This document shows positions 44,883 to 52,300 of a stretch of DNA of 64,000 nucleotides, one piece after another (within the stretch, counting starts at the first letter, position 1; the number at the start of each line of letters is the position of its first letter). The translations under genes were made by a program, and so were the position numbers. Source of the stretch: Geminicoccaceae bacterium (GTDB lineage Bacteria; Pseudomonadota; Alphaproteobacteria; Geminicoccales; Geminicoccaceae); NCBI GenBank assembly GCA_020638495.1, contig JACKIN010000012.1, positions 1 through 64,000 on the forward strand, written 5' to 3'. The notes beneath the pieces are model-generated. The model ran no database searches, was not told where the DNA came from, and saw only the letters and a program-made list of their open reading frames with translations.

Positions 44883-45503
44883 ATGTTGCGGATCTGGGGG
44901 CGGACGAACTCGATCAACGTGCAGAAGGTGATGTGGGCGGTGGGCGAGCTCGATCTCGCCCATGAGCGGCTGGATGCGGGCGGCGCCTTCGGCGGGCTCG
45001 ACGGCGATGCCTATGGCAGGCTCAACCCCAATCGCCGGATCCCCGTGCTCGAGGATGGCGAGACGGTCGTCTGGGAGAGCAACGCCATTGTCCGCTACCT
45101 GGCCGCCCGCTACGGCGTCGGCACGCTCTGGGCCGAGGATCCCGCCCTTCGGTCGGTCGCGGATCGCTGGATGGACTGGCAGGTGACGACCCTGCTGCCG
45201 CCGCTCCACCCGATCTTCTGGGGGCTGGTCCGCACGCCCGGGCCGGAACGCGACATGGCGGCGATCGACGCTGCCGCCAAGGCGATCCAGCCGCTCTGGC
45301 AGATTCTCGACGAGCATCTGTCGAAGAGCCGCTTCATCGCCGGCGACGCGTTCTCGATGGGCGACATCCCCTTGGGCTGCGCCTTCTGGCGCTATGCCAA
45401 TCTCGATGTCGAGCGACCGAGCCTGCCCAATGTCCAGCTCTGGTACGCCGAGCTCAAGAAGCGCGAGGCCTATCGCCGGCATGTGATGCTGCCCGTGACG
45501 TGA
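44883..45503 (+). CDS. Glutathione S-transferase family protein
   Basis: 206 residues from ATG 44883, with GGAGAG just upstream. It has an N-terminal thioredoxin-like domain (LRIWGRTNSINVQKVMWAVGELDL, NPNRRIPVLEDGETVVWESNAIVRYL; the E-S pair binds the glutathione gamma-glutamyl group) and an all-helical C-terminal domain with FSMGDIPLGCAFWRY. The N-terminal S-I-N-V-Q-K arrangement places the catalytic Ser or Asn near residue 10. Its substrate is unknown. Its stop overlaps the channel gene start. Confidence 0.88.
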   Translation: MLRIWGRTNSINVQKVMWAVGELDLAHERLDAGGAFGGLDGDAYGRLNPNRRIPVLEDGETVVWESNAIVRYLAARYGVGTLWAEDPALRSVADRWMDWQVTTLLPPLHPIFWGLVRTPGPERDMAAIDAAAKAIQPLWQILDEHLSKSRFIAGDAFSMGDIPLGCAFWRYANLDVERPSLPNVQLWYAELKKREAYRRHVMLPVT

Positions 45504-46327
45504 CCGCCGCGGGCGACGTCGCCGAGGATTCACCGCCGCCGGAAGCCCCGCCACCGAGCCTGCGCGCCGGCCTGCGCGACCTGTATTATGGCGCCGACCG
45601 GCGGGCCGCGCGCTTCCAGTACGGGCTCCTGCTCTTCGACGTCGCGACGATCCTCTTCTTCCTGGTTGTCACCTTCGTCGCCGACGCGCCCTGGCTGATC
45701 TACGCCGATCTCGTCCTCGCGGTCGTCCTCTCGCTCGATTTCGCGGCCCGGCTCTACATCGCGCCCCGGCCGGGGACGTTCCTGGCGCACTGGGTCACGA
45801 TTGCCGACCTCCTCGTCATTCTCTCGCTGATCGTGCCGCTGCTCACCGAGAACTACACGACGCTGGCTTTCCTCAGGGTGCTGCGCGCGGTCCGGCTGGC
45901 CCGCTCCTACCATTTGTTCGGCATGCTGCGCCGTCGCCACAAATGGGTGCAGGAGCACGAGGACGCCCTGCAGAGCGCCATCCACATGGTGCTCTTCCTC
46001 TTCGTCACCACGGCCATCGTCTACGTCCAGCAGTTCGGCCGGAATCCCGCCATCGGCAGCTACGTGGACGCGCTCTACTATACGGTGGCGACGCTGACGA
46101 CGACCGGCTTCGGCGATATCACCCTGGTCGGGGAGGGTGGCAAGCTCCTCTCGGTGCTGATCATGATCGTCGGCATCGCCCTCTTCGTCCGGCTGGTGCA
46201 GACGATCTTCCGGCCGGCCAAGGTCAAGCACCGCTGCCCGGAATGCGGCCTCATCCGGCACGACCCGGACGCCGTGCATTGCAAGCATTGCGGCGAGGTC
46301 CTCGACATCCCGAACGAGGGCGATTGA
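45500..46327 (+). CDS. Six-transmembrane voltage-sensor-like potassium channel with C-terminal zinc ribbon
   Basis: 275 residues from GTG 45500. After a Pro-rich cytoplasmic start there are six hydrophobic segments. S4 (about 122-145) carries regularly spaced arginines (FLRVLRAVRLARSYHLFGMLRRR). The pore helix and selectivity filter are YYTVATLTTTGFGDITLVGE. The last 35 residues form a CPEC...CKHC zinc ribbon (cysteines at about 246, 249, 261, 264), unusual for a channel. The filter GFG suggests potassium selectivity. It is co-translated with the GST. The ribbon may be a gating or assembly domain; nothing more can be read from it. Confidence 0.85.
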   Translation: MTAAGDVAEDSPPPEAPPPSLRAGLRDLYYGADRRAARFQYGLLLFDVATILFFLVVTFVADAPWLIYADLVLAVVLSLDFAARLYIAPRPGTFLAHWVTIADLLVILSLIVPLLTENYTTLAFLRVLRAVRLARSYHLFGMLRRRHKWVQEHEDALQSAIHMVLFLFVTTAIVYVQQFGRNPAIGSYVDALYYTVATLTTTGFGDITLVGEGGKLLSVLIMIVGIALFVRLVQTIFRPAKVKHRCPECGLIRHDPDAVHCKHCGEVLDIPNEGD

Positions 46328-46333
46328 GCAGGG

Positions 46334-46819
46334 TCAGTCGGGACGCTGGTGGTTGGCGCTGATCGGCTTGACGTATTGCGGCTCGGTGTCCCAGGGGAAC
46401 AGGATCCAGGTATCCTGGCTGACCTCGGTGATGAAGGTGTCGACGATCTCGCGCCCGGCCGGCTTGGCGTAGACGGTGGCGAAATGCGCCTTCGGCAGGC
46501 GCTCGCGCACGATCCGCCCGGTCTGCCCGGTGTCGACGAGGTCGTCGATGATCAGCCAGCCCTCGCCATCGCCGTCCACCGACTTCAGCACCTTCGGCTC
46601 GCGTTGGGTCTGGTCGTCGTAGGAGGCGATGCAGATCGTGTCGATCACCCGGATGTCGAGCTCGCGGCTGATGATGTGCGCCGGCACGAGGCCGCCTCGG
46701 GTGATCGCGACGATGCCCTTCCAGGGGCCGCCCGAGGCCAGTCGCCAGGAGAGGGCCTTGGCGTCGCGATGCAGCTGGTCCCATGAGACGGGGAAGAATT
46801 TCTGGTATGGATCGTTCAA
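46334..46819 (-). CDS. gpt: Xanthine-guanine phosphoribosyltransferase
   Basis: 161 residues from TTG 46819, which has GAGGAA 7 nt upstream; in-frame sequence further upstream is low-complexity and unlike the family. KFFPVSWDQLHRDAKALSWRL at the start and IVAITRGGLVPAHIISREL are typical of bacterial Gpt, and the PRPP loop is WLIIDDLVDTGQT. DTWILFPWDTEPQYV at the end is near-invariant. It salvages guanine, xanthine and hypoxanthine with PRPP. It is convergent with the channel gene (6-nt gap). Confidence 0.92.
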   Translation of the reverse strand: MNDPYQKFFPVSWDQLHRDAKALSWRLASGGPWKGIVAITRGGLVPAHIISRELDIRVIDTICIASYDDQTQREPKVLKSVDGDGEGWLIIDDLVDTGQTGRIVRERLPKAHFATVYAKPAGREIVDTFITEVSQDTWILFPWDTEPQYVKPISANHQRPD

Positions 46820-46935
46820 CGTCGGATTCCTCGGGCGGCGGCGGTTGGCCGCTAGAGGCCGCTGGCCTCGCCGGTTGTCAAGCGGCGGGTCGCCGCTCGC
46901 CCCGGGACCGCCTGAACCTGTGACGGAGACCGCCC

Positions 46936-47148
46936 ATGGACGAGGAGCTGCCGCGGAAGAAGCCGAGCGAGTTCGCGCTGGGCAGCGAGCTGGACCGCCA
47001 TTCGCTGGACGAGCTCGAAGCACTCGCCGCCATGCTGCGCGCCGAGCTCGAGCGGGTCGGCCGGGCCATTGCCGCCAAGCGCGATGTGCGGGCCGCGGCC
47101 GAGGCGTTCTTCAAGCGTCAGGAGCCGCCCGCCCCGGCCGACGGCTGA
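46936..47148 (+). CDS. DUF1192 family small protein
   Basis: 70 residues. DEELPRKKPSEFALGSELD followed by RHSLDELEALAAMLRAELERVGRAIAAKR is the signature of the alphaproteobacterial DUF1192 family. Its function is unknown. It forms an amphipathic, probably coiled-coil helix. GGAG lies 6 nt before the ATG. It is divergent from gpt, and a very short zinc-ribbon-like frame overlaps its stop. Confidence 0.85.
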   Translation: MDEELPRKKPSEFALGSELDRHSLDELEALAAMLRAELERVGRAIAAKRDVRAAAEAFFKRQEPPAPADG

Positions 47149-47273
47149 TGCGCTTCTGTTCGGCTTGCGGCGGGCCGGTCGAGCAGCGCTGCGAGGGCGG
47201 GCCGTACGCGCCGTGGGCAACCCGCCGGCGAGCGGGCCGGATGGCGATTGACAGCGTATGCCGCCCGGGTTAA
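47148..47273 (+). pseudogene. Zinc-ribbon fragment, possible remnant of a Nudix hydrolase N-terminus
   Basis: A 41-residue frame starting on the DUF1192 stop (ATGA). MRFCSACGGPVEQR closely resembles the N-terminal zinc ribbon of a group of Nudix hydrolases, but the frame loses the pattern after about 18 residues and stops at 47273. No Nudix box follows in any frame before the acetyltransferase gene. It could be a decayed gene or a tiny zinc-binding protein. Confidence 0.35.
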
Positions 47274-47418
47274 CGCCGAGCCATGGAGAGGTTCGAGAAG
47301 ATCGAGCGACGACGACAGGCGCCCAGTCGCGCCGACGTCACCCCGACCGCCCGCTGGCGCTGAGCCGGACCGGCAAGCGGGGCGGCCGAGTTCAGCTTAG
47401 CTTCGATCGGTCCCGCCC

Positions 47419-47979
47419 ATGTTCTCCATTCGCCTCGAGCAGCCGGCCGATTCGGTCGCCATCGAAGAGCTTCTCGATCTCGCCTTCGGCGCCGATCGGC
47501 GCAAGAAGACCTCCTACCGCTATCGAGATGGCATCGCACCGCTGGCCGACCTCTCCTTCGTCGCGGAGGCCGAGGCCGGGCTCCTGGTCGGCAGTGTCCG
47601 CTACTGGCCGATCCTCGCCGGGTCGACGCCGGCGCTGCTGCTCGGGCCGCTGGCGATCGAGCCCGCACGGCAGGGCCGCGGCGTGGGTCGGGCGCTGGTG
47701 TTCCACAGCCTGGATGTGGCGGCGCAGGCCGGCCACAGGCTGGTGTTCCTCGTCGGCGACCCCGCCTATTACCAGCGCTTCGGCTTCGACCCGGTGCCGC
47801 CGGGCATCGTCATGCCGAACGAATCGCCCGCCCGCCTTCAATATCGCCTGCTCGACCCGTCTCTGGCGCTGCCGGAAAAGGCCACGCTCAGACGCAGCCA
47901 GAGCCGCGCCGCGCACCGGGCCGGGCGCGGCGCATCGCTCGCGGGAAAGGCGATTGCCGGGGCATCGTGCATCCCGTAG
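47419..47979 (+). CDS. GNAT-family N-acetyltransferase (YhbS-like)
   Basis: 186 residues. FSIRLEQPADSVAIEELLDLAFG starts the fold, then LVGSVRYWPIL, LLLGPLAIEPARQGRGVGRALVFHSLDVA (acetyl-CoA pyrophosphate loop Q-G-R-G-V-G) and VFLVGDPAYYQRFGFDPVP, a hallmark of the YhbS group. The last 35 residues are Arg/Ala-rich and less typical. The acceptor is unknown. It ends 12 nt before the tRNA-Pro gene. Confidence 0.87.
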   Translation: MFSIRLEQPADSVAIEELLDLAFGADRRKKTSYRYRDGIAPLADLSFVAEAEAGLLVGSVRYWPILAGSTPALLLGPLAIEPARQGRGVGRALVFHSLDVAAQAGHRLVFLVGDPAYYQRFGFDPVPPGIVMPNESPARLQYRLLDPSLALPEKATLRRSQSRAAHRAGRGASLAGKAIAGASCIP

Positions 47980-47991
47980 ATTGCGCCGCGT

Positions 47992-48068
47992 CGGGGCGTA
48001 GCGCAGCCTGGTAGCGCATCTGCTTTGGGAGCAGAGGGTCGGGTGTTCGAATCACCCCGCCCCGACCA
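47992..48068 (+). tRNA. tRNA-Pro (anticodon TGG)
   Basis: Cloverleaf: acceptor CGGGGCG with CGCCCCG. D arm GCGC...GCGC with loop AGCCTGGTA. Anticodon stem TCTGC/GCAGA around loop TTTGGGA (anticodon TGG). T arm GGGTG-TTCGAAT-CACCC. Discriminator A and encoded CCA. No integrase gene or att-like duplication is seen near its 3' end. Confidence 0.97.
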
Positions 48069-48152
48069 AGCACGCTGTCTTGCGGGATCCGGGCGGGCGG
48101 GCGTCAGCGATGCGGGGCCGGACGAGACCGGCATCCGAGCGTGAGGATGGGC

Positions 48153-49358
48153 ATGGCGCAGCCGCCACTGCAACTCGTCATCGGCAACTACAACACGTCC
48201 TCCTGGTCGTTGCGGGCCTGGCTCGCCATGCGCCTGGCTCGGCTCGCCTTCACCGAGATTCGTGTACCCTTGCGTCGCGAAGACACGCCGGCCAGCATTC
48301 GTCGCTACTCGCCCTCGGGCAAGCTGCCGGTGCTGCTCGTCGACGGCACGCCCGTCTGGGATTCGCTGAGCATCGCCGAGCTCGTCGCCGAGCTCGATCC
48401 TGCGGTGTGGCCGGCCGACGCCGCCCGGCGCGCGGAGGCTCGCTCCATCAGTGCCGAGATGCACAGCGGCTTCGCGGATCTGCGGCGCCTGATGCCGATG
48501 GACGTGGTGTCGCGATTCGCGCCGCCGGGCCGCATGCCGCGTGGTCTCACCGCCGACATCGCCCGCATCTCGGCGATCTGGCGAAGCTGTCGTGACCGGT
48601 ACGCGGCCGACGGTCCGTTCCTGTTCGGCGCCTTCTCGCTGGCCGATGCGATGATGGCGCCGGTCGCCTCACGGCTCGTCACCCACGCCGTGCCGCTCGA
48701 TACGATGCTCGACGACTACGTGGACAGTGTCATGTCCTGGCCCGACATGGTCGTCTGGCGCGATGCGGCTGACGCCGAGGTGGAGGCGTTGCGGGATCGA
48801 GGCGCCCTGGAGATTCAGTCCGTGGCCCGGGCCGGCCGTGAGGTCCCCGACGAGCCGCTGGGGGGGGCGCAACTTCTGGCCGCGACGGCGGTCGAGCCGT
48901 CCCCGCCACGGCGGGTCGAGCCGCAAGTCGTCGTCAGCCTCGATGCCACGCCCGACGCCACGTCTGACGAAGCTCCCGAAGCCGTTTTCGAAGAAGTGCC
49001 GGCCATTCCGGTGGAGCCGTCCGCCATGCCGGAAGCCGCGCCGGCGCCACAGGGTCGGGCCGAGCCGCCTCGCCAGGATGCAAGCGAGCAAATGGAGACG
49101 CCCGCCATCGCTGCATCGCCTTCGCCTGCGGAGCAACAGTCGCCGCCCGCCGACGAGCCGCCGCCGCCCGCCCCGCCGCCGGCCCGAACGGCCCCGGCCC
49201 CTTCCGCCGCATCAGCGCCGAGGCCTCCCGTGGTCGAGCCTGCGACGCGTCCTCTGCCGGAGGCGACGCCGGAAGCCGGTGCTCAGGTCGAGGCGCCGCG
49301 GCGCCCCGGGGGAACGACGATCAAGCCCATAGGCAGCGGAATTCTTCGACGACGCTGA
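48153..49358 (+). CDS. Glutathione S-transferase with long Pro/Ala-rich C-terminal tail
   Basis: 401 residues from ATG 48153 (GAGG 6 nt upstream). Residues 1-215 are a GST: LQLVIGNYNTSSWSLRAWLAM, SPSGKLPVLLVDGTPVWDSLSIAELVAEL and FGAFSLADAMMAPVASRL, close to the YfcF-like group. From about 225 to the end the sequence is low complexity, rich in Pro, Ala, Glu and Ser. It closes with a compact basic motif GTTIKPIGSGILRRR. The tail is probably disordered. Such tails are unusual for a GST. Its 3' end overlaps the convergent rppH gene by 38 nt. Confidence 0.85.
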   Translation: MAQPPLQLVIGNYNTSSWSLRAWLAMRLARLAFTEIRVPLRREDTPASIRRYSPSGKLPVLLVDGTPVWDSLSIAELVAELDPAVWPADAARRAEARSISAEMHSGFADLRRLMPMDVVSRFAPPGRMPRGLTADIARISAIWRSCRDRYAADGPFLFGAFSLADAMMAPVASRLVTHAVPLDTMLDDYVDSVMSWPDMVVWRDAADAEVEALRDRGALEIQSVARAGREVPDEPLGGAQLLAATAVEPSPPRRVEPQVVVSLDATPDATSDEAPEAVFEEVPAIPVEPSAMPEAAPAPQGRAEPPRQDASEQMETPAIAASPSPAEQQSPPADEPPPPAPPPARTAPAPSAASAPRPPVVEPATRPLPEATPEAGAQVEAPRRPGGTTIKPIGSGILRRR

Positions 49359-49806
49359 GATAGACGTCGCGCTTGAAGGGGACGATTCGCTCGACCAGCT
49401 CGTCCGGCGCCAGCCAGCGCCAGGCGCAGAATTCGGGGTGCTCGCCGTCGAGCATGATGTCCGCATCCTCGCCGAGGTAGCGAAAGGCGAGCCATTTCTG
49501 GGTCTGGCCGAGATAGCGGCCGCGCCAGAGGCGGCGGGCGATCTCCGGTGGGAGATCGTAGGAGCGCCAGAGGGCGCTCTCCTTGAGGAGGTCGGCCCGG
49601 TTGGTGCCCACCTCCTCCTGCAGCTCGCGGCGGGCCGCGTCGAGGGCGTTCTCGCCCTTGTCGATGCCGCCCTGCGGCATCTGCCAGGCTTCGGCCCGGG
49701 TATCGTGGCGCTGGCCGACGAAGACCCGGTTGGCCCGGTCGAGCAGCATGATCCCGACACAGCGTCGATAGCCCGGCAAGGGGCCCTTGCTGACCCGGCA
49801 GCTCAT
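49321..49806 (-). CDS. rppH: RNA pyrophosphohydrolase
   Basis: 161 residues from ATG 49806. GYRRCVGIMLLDRANRVFVGQRHDTRAEAWQMPQGGIDKGE and the Nudix box GGIDKGENALDAARRELQEEVGT are canonical. A second stretch WRSYDLPPEIARRLWRGRYLGQTQKW matches alphaproteobacterial RppH/IalA. It removes pyrophosphate from the 5' end of mRNA to start decay. An in-frame ATG at 49833, just past the stop of the upstream gene, would add nine residues. It is last in the gpmI to rppH run. Confidence 0.92.
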   Translation of the reverse strand: MSCRVSKGPLPGYRRCVGIMLLDRANRVFVGQRHDTRAEAWQMPQGGIDKGENALDAARRELQEEVGTNRADLLKESALWRSYDLPPEIARRLWRGRYLGQTQKWLAFRYLGEDADIMLDGEHPEFCAWRWLAPDELVERIVPFKRDVYLSVVEEFRCLWA

Positions 49807-49837
49807 GCGACGGCGGCGAAGGGGGCCGGCCATGCGC

Positions 49838-50920
49838 TCATGGCTCGGCCAGGAACCGGCTGACCGGCACGAGCCGGATACCCTTGGCCTCGAGACCCTG
49901 CGCCCAATGCCAGAGCCGGTCGAACGTGAGGGGATAGGGCTGGGCGTAGGCCAGGGCCCGGCCGTCGCGCCGCGCTGTCGCTTCCAGACGGGCGAGCGCC
50001 GCATCGATGGCGGCGGCGTCCGGAACCGCGTCGAGCGGGCCGCTGGCGCGTGCATAGGCGACGCCATTGGCCGCGGCCGTCGCGGCGAGCAGCGGCTCGC
50101 CGAGCTCGATCAGGGCGAGCCCGCGGGCGGCGAGCTCCGCGGCGACCGGCGTGAAGCGCTCCGGGGCAGCGGCGAAGGCGCCGCTGGCGGCCACGAGCCC
50201 GAGATAGGCTTCGCCGCGGCTGGCGACCCGCCGGGTGCCGGCAATGAGCTCCGGGGGGGGCTTCGAGGGATCGAGCGCCCAGGGGCCGAAATCGCTGGTC
50301 GGGTGGTCGGCTGCCTGCAGCGGCAGCTCGAGCAGCACTTCGTGGCCATGCCAGCGGGCGTGCCGCTGCCAGCTCGGCAGATCGGCCGCGTAGGGTGTGT
50401 GGGCGAGGCCGATGGCGGGGGGCAGGGCGACGCTCTGCGTCAACCGCTCCGCATCGAGGCCGAGATCCGTGACCAGGATGGCGATCTCGATGGGCGATGC
50501 CGCCGGAACGGCGGTGGGGTCGGCGCCGCGCGCGTAGAGCATGCGCGCCTGCCGCCCGTCGGCGGCAATCCGCGGCAGGGTGAGCCCGTCGATCGTCTCG
50601 ACGAGATCCGGGTCGACCTCCAGCCGGGGGGCCTCCGGATCGGGCGATGGCAGGCTCGAGAGGGGCGGCAGCACGGCCGGGCTAGCCAGCCCGAAGAGCG
50701 CCGGCGGTCGGGGTCGCCGGGCTTCGGCGAGCGGCCCCTGCACGCTGGGCAGGCCGACATGACGGTAGGGCGCCTCATGACCCGTCAGCAGGCTTGCCGA
50801 CGCCACAAGCAGGCTGCCGCCGAGCATGGCGGCGCCGACGACGAGCGGCAGGCGCGGCGAGCGCCAGTCGACCGCGGGCAGGAAGGCCGGCGGTAGCAGG
50901 CGGGCCGGCAACGGCATCAT
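49838..50920 (-). CDS. Divergent polysaccharide deacetylase family protein
   Basis: 360 residues from ATG 50920. One N-terminal membrane segment (LPLVVGAAMLGGSLLVASASLL) is followed by a Pro-rich linker. The divergent polysaccharide-deacetylase domain follows: IEIAILVTDLGLDAERLTQSVALPPAIGLAHTPYAADLPSW, GHEVLLELPLQ, PWALDPSKPPPELI and RLVPVSRFLAEP. The family is periplasm-facing and of unclear activity; it regularly neighbours ctpA and rppH in alphaproteobacteria. Here ctpA ends 81 nt upstream. Confidence 0.85.
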   Translation of the reverse strand: MMPLPARLLPPAFLPAVDWRSPRLPLVVGAAMLGGSLLVASASLLTGHEAPYRHVGLPSVQGPLAEARRPRPPALFGLASPAVLPPLSSLPSPDPEAPRLEVDPDLVETIDGLTLPRIAADGRQARMLYARGADPTAVPAASPIEIAILVTDLGLDAERLTQSVALPPAIGLAHTPYAADLPSWQRHARWHGHEVLLELPLQAADHPTSDFGPWALDPSKPPPELIAGTRRVASRGEAYLGLVAASGAFAAAPERFTPVAAELAARGLALIELGEPLLAATAAANGVAYARASGPLDAVPDAAAIDAALARLEATARRDGRALAYAQPYPLTFDRLWHWAQGLEAKGIRLVPVSRFLAEP

Positions 50921-51001
50921 TGCCCGAACCCACCGGGCCGCATGCACTCCTGCCACGCGCCTGCCAACCGGCTCGGCGGTGTTCCCGGCTCCCCGCAAGG
51001 G

Positions 51002-52300
51002 TCAGCCGCGCTGCGTCGCACGGGCCTCGTAAAGCGCAATGCCGCGCAGCACGTCGATGGCCCGGGCGAGCTGGTAGTCGGTGCTGTCGAGGGTCGGCTC
51101 CGCCTCGCCCGACGCGGCCTGATCCCCGGGCTGCTCGCCGTCGAGCCGACCCCGCAGATCCGCCTCGCGGCGTCCCGAGGTGTCGTCCTGCAGCTCGATG
51201 GTCGCCTGGTGCACCTCGATGTCGGGAGCGATGCCCTTGGCCTGGATCGAGGTGCCGGAGGGCGTGTAGTAGCGGGCGGTGGTGAGCCGGATGGCGCCTT
51301 CGCCGGAGATCGGCATGATGGTCTGGACGGAACCCTTGCCGAAGGACTGCGTGCCCATGATGATGCTGCGCCGATGGTCCTGCAGGGCGCCGGCGACGAT
51401 TTCCGACGCCGAGGCCGAGCCGCCATTGATCAGCACCACCATCGGCAGGCCGTCGATGATGTCGCCGCTGCGGGCGTTGAACCGCTGGATGCTCTCCGAA
51501 CGGCGGCCGCGGGTCGAGACGATCTCGCCCTGATCGAGATAGGCATCGGCCACGGCCACGGCCTGGTCGAGCAGCCCGCCCGGATTGTTGCGCAGATCGA
51601 GCACGAGGCCGCGGAAACGGTCGCCGAGCTGGTCGCGGAGCTTCGCCACCTCTTCCCGCATGATGTCGTTGGTCTGCTCGTTGAAGGTGGTCAGGCGGAC
51701 ATAGCCGATATCGTCCTCGGCCCTGGCGCGCACCGGCGAGATCTTGATGATGGCCCGTGCCAGGTTGACCGAGAGGGGTTCCTCGCGGTTCTCGCGCACG
51801 ATCTTGAGCTCGATCTCGCTGTTCACCGGCCCGCGCATGCGCTCGACGGCCTCGCTGAGCGACAGGCCCAGCACCGGCTCGCCATCGATATGGGTGATCA
51901 GGTCGCCGGCCTGGATGCCGGCATCGAAGGCGGGCGTGTCGTCGATCGGCGAGACGACCTTGACCAGGCCGTTCTCCATGGTGACCTCGATGCCGAGCCC
52001 GCCGAACTCGCCCCGCGTCTGCACCTGCATGTCGCGATAGCGGCCGGCGTCGAGATAGCCGCTGTGCGGGTCGAGCGAGGTCAGCATGCCGTTGATCGCC
52101 GACTCGACCAGCTCCTGGTCGGTCACCTCCTCGACATATTCCTTGCGCACTCGCTCGAACACATCGCCGAACAGCTTGAGCTGCCGGATGGTGTCGCCCG
52201 AGCCGCTCTGCGCCTGGGCGGAAGGCGGTGGCATCATGCACCCGGTGATCATCAGGACAACCACCACAGCGGTGCCGATCCGGCCTGCCAATCTTGTCAT
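51002..52300 (-). CDS. ctpA: Carboxy-terminal processing protease (S41), lipoprotein
   Basis: 432 residues. The N-terminus is a lipoprotein signal with a lipobox (LMITGC, Cys 21), so it is probably anchored in the envelope. A PDZ domain (about 95-170, GGLGIEVTMENGLVKVVSP) precedes the S41 core, with GLVLDLRNNPGGLLDQA, NGGSASASEIVAGALQDH (Ser) and GTQSFGKGSVQT (Lys). It trims C-termini of periplasmic or membrane proteins and can control cell-wall hydrolases. Its start overlaps the envC-like gene stop by 4 nt. Confidence 0.93.
   Translation of the reverse strand: MTRLAGRIGTAVVVVLMITGCMMPPPSAQAQSGSGDTIRQLKLFGDVFERVRKEYVEEVTDQELVESAINGMLTSLDPHSGYLDAGRYRDMQVQTRGEFGGLGIEVTMENGLVKVVSPIDDTPAFDAGIQAGDLITHIDGEPVLGLSLSEAVERMRGPVNSEIELKIVRENREEPLSVNLARAIIKISPVRARAEDDIGYVRLTTFNEQTNDIMREEVAKLRDQLGDRFRGLVLDLRNNPGGLLDQAVAVADAYLDQGEIVSTRGRRSESIQRFNARSGDIIDGLPMVVLINGGSASASEIVAGALQDHRRSIIMGTQSFGKGSVQTIMPISGEGAIRLTTARYYTPSGTSIQAKGIAPDIEVHQATIELQDDTSGRREADLRGRLDGEQPGDQAASGEAEPTLDSTDYQLARAIDVLRGIALYEARATQRG

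Noticed and set aside
43353..45554. A 733-codon open frame antisense to the amidase and GST genes
   Set aside because: Same composition artefact; the plus strand carries intact catalytic motifs and overlapping starts and stops of real genes.
47283..47363. A 26-codon frame (MERFEKIERRRQ...) before the acetyltransferase gene
   Set aside because: No clear ribosome-binding site or conservation evidence; likely chance.
47992..48152. tRNA-Pro as an integration site for a mobile island
   Set aside because: No integrase, no duplicated tRNA 3' end and no compositional break are visible after the gene.
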